DNA of 19,956 nt from Treponema sp. (GTDB taxonomy: Bacteria > Spirochaetota > Spirochaetia > Treponematales > UBA12059). Position numbers and translations under genes: made by a program. Under the pieces are notes generated by a model. The model was not told the origin of the DNA. It was given only the letters and a program-made list of their open reading frames with translations, and did not search any database. Shown here piece by piece: positions 15,061-19,956 of the stretch; position 1 is the stretch's first letter, and each line of letters starts with the position of its first letter. The stretch is taken from assembly GCA_012517645.1 (NCBI GenBank), contig JAAYUR010000239.1:1-19956 (forward strand), written 5' to 3'.

Positions 15061-15117
15061 GCTCCGAATACCTCCGTTACCGATCATAGTGTGGCAAACA
15101 ACCCGTGATCCGCAAGA

Positions 15118-16353
15118 TCAAGGGATGTTGTCGGTTCCCGGGGATCTCTTCTTCCCCAGGCCGGGGCCCAGTCCCAGAAAGGCCAGCAGGGCGGCGCCCT
15201 GCACCACCACGGAGAAGATCACCAGGGGGACCGCGCCGAAACGGTCGTAGAGCAGGCCGATGACCGCGCTGCCCGCGAACCAAGCCAGGCCGAAGAGGGT
15301 GTTGAAGAGTCCGAAGGCCCGGGCCCTGCGGTCCTCGGGCACCTGGTCTCCGATGGCGGCCTTGAGGATGGATTCCTGGGTTCCTACGCTCACGCCCCAA
15401 AGGGCCATGCCCGCGAGGATCATCCAGAAGGGGCCTAGGAAGACCAAGGGGGCGGTGAAAAGCTCCACCGCGAAAAGGACCGCCAGGACCTTGAGCCCCG
15501 CCTTGTCGTAGAGCCGCCCGAAAACCAGGGCGGCCGCGGCGTCCACGGCCATGGCCCCGGCATACAGCAGGGGGATGGCCTCCTCGGAGAACCCGGCGCT
15601 GCGCTTCAAGTGCAGGCCGATCAGGGGGAAATCCGTGATTCCCATGGCCAGGAGGCCCGCGGCCAGGACGATGACCCAGTAGCTCCGGGGATACCCCGAG
15701 GCCTCGATCGGAACGGCGGTCTTCTTGAGCTCGAACCGCTCGGGGTGGGGGAAGAGGAAACGGTTGAAGACCGTGAATCCCACCGCCAGGCCCGCGGGGA
15801 TGAAGAGAAGGACCAAGCCCGTCCGGTAGCCCGCCAGGGTCTTGGCGTCGGGGCCCAGGAAGAGGAGGGCGGAGAAGAGTGCGGGCCCCAAAAAGGCCCC
15901 GATTTGGTCCATGGCCTCGTGGAGTCCGAAGCCGAAGCCGCTTCCGGTTCGCTTGGCAGCGAAGGACACCACCGCGTCGTGGGCGGGCTTGCGGACCGCC
16001 TTGCCCACCCGCTCCAGGAAGAGGAAGATCACCGCCAGCTCCCAGCCCCGGACGAAGGCCATCAGGGGAAAGGAGCAGAGCTGGATCACGTAGCCCAGGA
16101 TGATGAGGGTCCAGTATTTTCGGGTTCGGTCGGCGATGCCGCCGGAGACCAGGCGCAGGGCATAGCCTACGAACTCCCCGAGACCCGCGGACAGCCCCAG
16201 GGCGAAGGCGCTGGTGCCCAGGAGTTTCAGGTACTGGCCCACCACGCTGCGGCCCCCCTCGTAGTTCATGTCCGCGAATAGACTGACGATTCCGAAGAGC
16301 ACGATCAGAAGCACGGCGTTCCTGCGGTTCAGCTCGAAGGGCTTCCTCTCCAT
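15118..16353 (-). CDS. MFS transporter, substrate unknown
   Basis: The 411-aa product is an integral membrane protein with about 12 hydrophobic segments. It has a loop GGIADRTRKYW after the second or third segment, matching the MFS motif G-x-x-x-D-R/K-x-G/x-R-R/K, and the similar LYDKAGLK and LYDRFG elements in the second half. MFS members move small molecules by proton coupling. Nothing in the sequence fixes the substrate or direction. ATG 16353 is chosen because AAGGAG lies 7 nt upstream and the first TM segment follows within 10 residues; an upstream extension would add a charged tail from a non-coding-like stretch. It is transcribed away from the cyclase operon, with a good promoter at 16401-16373. 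It could export a pathway intermediate or be unrelated. Confidence 0.85.
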   Translation of the reverse strand: MERKPFELNRRNAVLLIVLFGIVSLFADMNYEGGRSVVGQYLKLLGTSAFALGLSAGLGEFVGYALRLVSGGIADRTRKYWTLIILGYVIQLCSFPLMAFVRGWELAVIFLFLERVGKAVRKPAHDAVVSFAAKRTGSGFGFGLHEAMDQIGAFLGPALFSALLFLGPDAKTLAGYRTGLVLLFIPAGLAVGFTVFNRFLFPHPERFELKKTAVPIEASGYPRSYWVIVLAAGLLAMGITDFPLIGLHLKRSAGFSEEAIPLLYAGAMAVDAAAALVFGRLYDKAGLKVLAVLFAVELFTAPLVFLGPFWMILAGMALWGVSVGTQESILKAAIGDQVPEDRRARAFGLFNTLFGLAWFAGSAVIGLLYDRFGAVPLVIFSVVVQGAALLAFLGLGPGLGKKRSPGTDNIP

Positions 16354-16372
16354 GTCCCGCTCCTTTTCGGGG

Positions 16373-16401
16373 AGCATACATCGGGACTTTACGGGGGGCA
16401 A
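16373..16401 (-). promoter_or_regulatory. promoter of the MFS gene
   Basis: On the minus strand TTGCCC (16401-16396), a 17-bp spacer and TATGCT (16378-16373) precede the MFS ATG at 16353. This gives a start site near 16366 and a short leader containing AAGGAG. Confidence 0.5.
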
Positions 16402-16601
16402 GAGCGCGTGTCTTTTCCGGGCCCGGTGAACGGTCCCGGCCCTTCGGGGTTCTCGCTCCGGCGGGGGCTTGAAACGCCTCGTAGGATCGACCCGATTTTG
16501 AAAGCCCTTCCATCGATGGTCGCTAGACATTATGCGGGAATATGTCAGGATCCTCTTGCGCATTGATCGGTTCGATGAGAAAATCGTACTCTCCGGGCGG
16601 G

Positions 16602-16630
16602 TTGCGCGCGGATGGTTTTTGTTGGATTAT
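16602..16630 (+). promoter_or_regulatory. promoter of the cyclase/CoA-transferase/amidase operon
   Basis: TTGCGC (16602-16607), a 17-bp spacer and GATTAT (16625-16630) sit in a T-rich stretch. Transcription would start about 16636, inside the adjacent inverted repeat, leaving a leader of about 40 nt with AGGAGG before the ATG at 16675. Confidence 0.45.
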
Positions 16631-16631
16631 A

Positions 16632-16650
16632 GGGGGACGCGCGGTCCCCC
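16632..16650. promoter_or_regulatory. inverted repeat at the presumed transcription start of the second operon
   Basis: GGGGGACGCGCGGTCCCCC consists of perfect 7-bp arms around GCGCG. It starts one base after the -10 box. It may be an operator, or a 5'-terminal mRNA stem-loop just upstream of the ribosome binding site. Confidence 0.5.
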
Positions 16651-16674
16651 AAGGACCCTTGTAGGAGGTTTTCC

Positions 16675-17547
16675 ATGAAGATGATCGACCTTACCATTCC
16701 CCTGGGCATCGGAACCCCGCCCTGGCCGACCTACGAGCCCCTCGAGGTAAAATACTTCAAGCGCCTGGCTCCCAACGGAGCAAACGGCCAGCTGGTCACC
16801 CACTCCAACCACATCGGGACCCACCTGGACGGGGAGATCCACTTCTACACCCCCGGCAAGGACATCGCCAGCCTTTCCATGGACTTCCTCGTCCACGAGG
16901 GGGCCGTGGTGGACCTCTCGGACTGCGCCCAGGACTACGACATCTATACCTCCAAGCAGGTGGAGGAGCGGGTGGAGGTCAAGGAGGGGGACATCCTGAT
17001 CATCCACACGGGCTTCCACCACTACGGCTGGGACCAGCCCACGGGCGACGAGATCCGGTACATGATCAAGCACCCCGGTCCGGACCGAGAGTTCGCGGAG
17101 TGGGCCAAACGCAAGAAGCTCCGCTGGATCGGCGTGGACTGCGGCAGCGCGGACCATCCCATGAACACGAAGATCCGGGACTGGATGCCCAAGCAGGCCG
17201 CGGAGTGCGACAAGCACTTCAAGCAGAAGTACGGCAAGGGCCTGGACCAGGTCTTCTCGGACGACAAGTACCAGCTGATGCACATCGAGATGTTCAACGA
17301 GCACGTGATCCACGCGGAGTGCGTGGGCGGCGACATCGACCTGCTTCTCAACCAGCGTTGCACGATCGGGTGCTTCCCCTGGCGCTTCGTGGACGGGGAG
17401 TCCAGCATATCCCGCATCGTCGCCATGGTGGAGGATGACCGGTACGAGAAGCTCATGGCCAAGAAGGCCAAGTGCGAGCTGACCCGCTTCGGGGACATCG
17501 CCGGTGCCAAGGCCGCCTGGCTCCACGAGGAAGCCCGGAAGCGCTGA
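16675..17547 (+). CDS. cyclase-family metal-dependent hydrolase (kynurenine formamidase/isatin hydrolase superfamily)
   Basis: The 290-aa protein belongs to the cyclase family (PF04199), metal-dependent hydrolases that include bacterial kynurenine formamidase and isatin hydrolase, which cleave N-formyl or lactam amide bonds. The metal-binding signature is complete: His46, His50, Asp52 and His56 in HIGTHLDGEIH. The usual Pro in H-x-G-T-H-x-D-x-P-x-H is replaced by Glu54. The protein is somewhat longer than typical KynB. The start has AGGAGG 6 nt upstream and is the first gene after the 16602-16630 promoter. Its neighbours, a CoA-transferase and an amidase, do not resemble a tryptophan pathway. 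Together with the molybdenum hydroxylase operon a ring-opening amidohydrolase role is attractive but unproven. Confidence 0.85.
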   Translation: MKMIDLTIPLGIGTPPWPTYEPLEVKYFKRLAPNGANGQLVTHSNHIGTHLDGEIHFYTPGKDIASLSMDFLVHEGAVVDLSDCAQDYDIYTSKQVEERVEVKEGDILIIHTGFHHYGWDQPTGDEIRYMIKHPGPDREFAEWAKRKKLRWIGVDCGSADHPMNTKIRDWMPKQAAECDKHFKQKYGKGLDQVFSDDKYQLMHIEMFNEHVIHAECVGGDIDLLLNQRCTIGCFPWRFVDGESSISRIVAMVEDDRYEKLMAKKAKCELTRFGDIAGAKAAWLHEEARKR

Positions 17548-17565
17548 TCCTGCGGGCCGGTTCGT

Positions 17566-17585
17566 CCGGGGGCCCACGGCCCCGG
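17566..17585 (+). other. GC-rich hairpin between the cyclase and CoA-transferase genes
   Basis: CCGGGGGCC (17566-17574) can pair with GGCCCCGG (17578-17585) around a 3-nt loop with one bulged G. It lies in the 76-bp gap before the CoA-transferase. No T-tract follows, so it is more likely an intercistronic structure than a terminator. Confidence 0.3.
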
Positions 17586-17623
17586 GGCTGGCCGGCCGAT
17601 ACCAGTACCCGATAGGAGGCTCT

Positions 17624-18817
17624 ATGCCCGGACCGTTGGAGGGCGTGCGCGTCCTCGACCTGACCCGCGTTCTCGCGGGACCGTACTGTACGATGATGCT
17701 GGCCGACCTGGGGGCCGAGGTCGTCAAGGTGGAAGTGCCCGGAACCGGGGACGATTCCCGGGGTTTCGGCCCCTTCAAGGACGGCAAGAGCCTCTATTAC
17801 ATCACCATCAACCGGGGCAAGAAGAGCGTAGCCCTGGATCTCAAGAAGGAGGAGGGCAGGGCCCTGCTCCTGAAGCTGGCCCGGAAGTCGGACGTCCTTG
17901 TGGAGAATTTCCGTCCCGGAACCATGGAAAAGCTAGGCCTCGGCTGGGAGGTTCTCAAGAAGGAGAACCCCCGCCTGATCTACGCGGCCGTTTCGGGGTT
18001 CGGCCATTCGGGGCCGGATTCCAAGAAGCCCGCCTACGATATCCTGGTCCAAGCCCGGGGGGGCATGATGAGCATCACCGGCTGGCCGAACTCGCCGCCC
18101 ACCCGGGTCGGCATGTCCACCGGGGATATCACCGCCGCGCTCTTCGGGGCTTCCGGTATCCTGGCCGCCCTGTACCAGAGGGAGAGGACCGGAACGGGCC
18201 AGAAGGTCGACGTGGCCATGCTGGACTGCCAGGTGGCCATCCTTGAGAACGCCCTTGTCCGGTACCAGGTGGAGGGAAAGGCGCCGGGAGCCCTGGGGAC
18301 CCGGCATCCGACCATCACGCCCTTCCAGGCTTTCCGGGCCTCGGACGCCTGGTTCGTGGTGGCTGTGGGCAACGATTCCCTATGGAAAACCTTCTGCGAG
18401 GCCCTGGACCGGCAGGACCTCCTGGCGGACCCCCGGTTTGCCACCAACGGGGACCGGACCAAGCACATCGCGGACCTCATCCCCGAGCTGGACCGGGTTT
18501 TCGCGCGGAGGAAGGCCCAGGAATGGATCGACCTCCTCGAGGGTGCCGGGGTGCCCAGCGCCCCGGTCAACACCGTGGACCGGGTGATGCAGGATCCCCA
18601 GCTTCGGGCCCGGAATATGCTCGTGGCCGTGGAAGATCCGGACATCGGCACCGTGACGATTCCGGGCAACCCCATCAAGATGGAGGCCCTCCAGGAATCT
18701 CCGACCCGGCCTCCCGCCTCCGGGATCGGCCAGGATACGGAGGAGGTCCTCGCGGACCTTCTAGGGCTATCGTCCGCCGAGATCAAGAGCCTGCGCGACT
18801 CGGGGGTCCTGGGTTGA
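17624..18817 (+). CDS. class III (CaiB/BaiF/formyl-CoA transferase) family CoA-transferase
   Basis: This 397-aa protein belongs to the family III CoA-transferases, which move CoA between carboxylic acids through an enzyme-aspartyl intermediate. It has the typical N-terminus VLDLTRVLAGPYCTMMLADLGA followed by EVVKVE, then ENFRPGTMEKLGL, and PAYDILVQARGG with the catalytic Asp139. ATG 17624 is chosen because AGGAGG lies just upstream and it precedes the conserved fold; an open stretch of 40 codons upstream overlaps the cyclase gene and has no family similarity. The acid substrate cannot be read from sequence. Members act on oxalate/formate, carnitine, succinate, mesaconate and others. The stop overlaps the TTG start of the amidase. 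Confidence 0.9.
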   Translation: MPGPLEGVRVLDLTRVLAGPYCTMMLADLGAEVVKVEVPGTGDDSRGFGPFKDGKSLYYITINRGKKSVALDLKKEEGRALLLKLARKSDVLVENFRPGTMEKLGLGWEVLKKENPRLIYAAVSGFGHSGPDSKKPAYDILVQARGGMMSITGWPNSPPTRVGMSTGDITAALFGASGILAALYQRERTGTGQKVDVAMLDCQVAILENALVRYQVEGKAPGALGTRHPTITPFQAFRASDAWFVVAVGNDSLWKTFCEALDRQDLLADPRFATNGDRTKHIADLIPELDRVFARRKAQEWIDLLEGAGVPSAPVNTVDRVMQDPQLRARNMLVAVEDPDIGTVTIPGNPIKMEALQESPTRPPASGIGQDTEEVLADLLGLSSAEIKSLRDSGVLG

Positions 18818-19956
18818 GCCTCTTCCGTCCTTTGGACACCGAGGGGGACGCCCGGGACTTCCGTTCCGGCGCCTCGGATCCCGCAGACCGGATTCGGGAG
18901 GTCTGCGACCGGATCGACCGGATCGATCCCGAGGTGCGGGCTCTCCTTCCGGAACCCGGCCGGAGGGAGCGGCTCCTGGCCGAAGCCCGGGCGCTGGCGG
19001 AGCGGTACCCCGATCCCGCGGACCGTCCCCCCCTCTACGGTCTCCTGGTGGGCGTCAAGGATATCTTCAACGCCGAAGGCTTCCCGACCCGGGCGGGATC
19101 CCGACTGCCCCCGGAGGAGCTCGGCGGAGAGGAGTCCGCGGCCCTGGCAGCCCTGAAGGCGGAGGGCGCCCTGGTCCTGGGCAAGACCGTGACCACGGAG
19201 TTCGCCTTCTTCGCCCCGGGACCCACCCGGAACCCCTGGGACCTGCGCCGCACCCCCGGCGGATCGAGCTCCGGGAGCGCCGCGGCTGTGGCGGCGGGTT
19301 TCTGCCACCTGGCCCTGGGAACCCAGACGATCGGATCCATCTCTCGGCCCGCGGCCTACTGCGGGATCGCGGGGTGGAAGCCCTCCTACGGACGGGTGAG
19401 CGCCCGGGGGGTCTTCCCCTTCGCGCCCTCGGTGGACCACGTCGGCCTCTTGGCTCCGGACGCCCGGGCCCTGGCCCGGGGCGCCGCGGCGGTCTGCGAC
19501 GGCTGGAGGGGCCTTCCGAGTTCCGCGCCGGGACCCGTCCTGGCCGTCCCCGAGGGACCGTACCTCGACCAGGCCTCCCCGGAGGCTCGGGAGCGGTTCG
19601 AGGGAGCCGCCGCGGCTTTGGCCGCCGCGGGCTGGGCGGTCCTGCGGGTTCCCGCCCTTCGGGACATCGGGAAGATCAACGCCCGGCACCGGCGCGTCGC
19701 CGCCGCGGAGATGGACCGTTCCCACGCCCGGCTCTTCCCGAAGTTCCAGGACTTGTACGCCCCCGCGACCCGAAACCTGATCCTGGAGGGCCGGGAGGTG
19801 TCGGAGGCCCAGCTTGCCGCGGACCGGGAGGGCCGCTCCGTCCTGCGCCGTGAACTGGAACAAGCCCTGGCGGATTCGGGGGCGGATCTCTGGATATCTC
19901 CCTCGGCCCCCGGCCCCGCCCCCGAGGGCCTGGACTCCACGGGGGATCCCGTCATG
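18814..19956 (+). CDS. amidase-signature family enzyme, C-terminus cut by window end
   Basis: The reading frame is open for 381 codons to the window end. It shows the Ser-cisSer-Lys triad of amidase-signature hydrolases: Lys82 in VGVKDIF, the GGSSSGS loop at 149-155 (family form GGSSGGS), and the probable nucleophile Ser175 in TQTIGSISRPA, followed by YCGIAGWKPSYGRVS. These enzymes hydrolyse amides; members include allophanate hydrolase, ureidomalonase and malonamidase. The proposed start is TTG 18814, overlapping the CoA-transferase stop by TTGA, with GGGGG 7 nt upstream. A TTG at 18832 is an alternative, and no ATG occurs before the conserved region. The overlap indicates co-translation with the CoA-transferase. 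Differences from the common GGSSGGS and TGGSI motifs are noted, but the triad is intact. Confidence 0.87.
   Translation, partial: MSLFRPLDTEGDARDFRSGASDPADRIREVCDRIDRIDPEVRALLPEPGRRERLLAEARALAERYPDPADRPPLYGLLVGVKDIFNAEGFPTRAGSRLPPEELGGEESAALAALKAEGALVLGKTVTTEFAFFAPGPTRNPWDLRRTPGGSSSGSAAAVAAGFCHLALGTQTIGSISRPAAYCGIAGWKPSYGRVSARGVFPFAPSVDHVGLLAPDARALARGAAAVCDGWRGLPSSAPGPVLAVPEGPYLDQASPEARERFEGAAAALAAAGWAVLRVPALRDIGKINARHRRVAAAEMDRSHARLFPKFQDLYAPATRNLILEGREVSEAQLAADREGRSVLRRELEQALADSGADLWISPSAPGPAPEGLDSTGDPVM

Larger units (their letters stand above)
16354..16674. other. 321-bp divergent intergenic region
   Basis: The region separates the MFS gene from the cyclase operon. It holds the two promoter candidates and the hairpin listed separately, plus a perfect 10-bp palindrome CCATCGATGG near 16511. 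I see no convincing gene, tRNA or known riboswitch in the remainder. Confidence 0.5.

Noticed and set aside
18034..19863. A 609-codon antisense open frame opposite the CoA-transferase and amidase genes
   Set aside because: Both sense genes carry intact catalytic motifs, and the antisense frame is the expected result of strong G/C third positions.

Overview
The window is GC-rich DNA with strong third-position G/C bias in its genes. A large kinase with an N-terminal receiver, four PAS domains and a HisKA_2/HATPase core, a second HisKA_2 kinase, and the start of what looks like a DAK2/DegV-type protein together suggest a high-GC member of the Spirochaetota. This is an inference from gene style; no rRNA or other marker gene is present.

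Layout. Positions 1-83 (-) hold the first 27 codons of a DAK2-domain protein, divergent from a 500-aa STAS-domain protein (174-1676, +). A consensus-like promoter with a perfect 17-bp palindrome over its -35 box (1689-1729) starts a long + strand operon. It encodes a three-subunit molybdenum hydroxylase (FAD, 2Fe-2S and Mo subunits, 1782-5519), a UraA-type permease (5673-6926), and the three proteins related to E. coli AllH, AllF and AllG (6931-10761), which in E. coli form oxamate carbamoyltransferase. The 388-bp gap 10762-11149 is structurally rich. It has an imperfect second copy of the allG 3' end, a 14-bp inverted repeat around the real 3' end, a promoter and two strong hairpins. Then come the receiver/PAS/histidine kinase gene (11150-13636, +) and, convergent to it, a PAS/histidine kinase gene broken by an in-frame TAA (13648-15060, -), with an MFS transporter upstream of it (15118-16353, -). 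A divergent promoter region (16354-16674) separates these from a second + strand operon: a cyclase-family metal hydrolase (16675-17547), a class III CoA-transferase (17624-18817) and an amidase-signature enzyme running off the window end (18814-19956).

How the genes may work together. The two + strand operons look like parts of one catabolic programme for an N-heterocycle. The permease would take it up, the Mo enzyme would hydroxylate the ring, a cyclase-family hydrolase could open it, AllFGH would transfer the carbamoyl group of a ureido acid to phosphate, and the amidase and CoA-transferase could process the remaining amide or dicarboxylate. The permease carries the uracil-type binding residues, so a pyrimidine is as plausible as a purine. 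No allantoinase, ureidoglycolate enzyme or carbamate kinase is present in the window, so the substrate is open. The most unusual sequence features are the duplicated, recoded end of the allG gene and the palindromic operator at the head of the catabolic operon.
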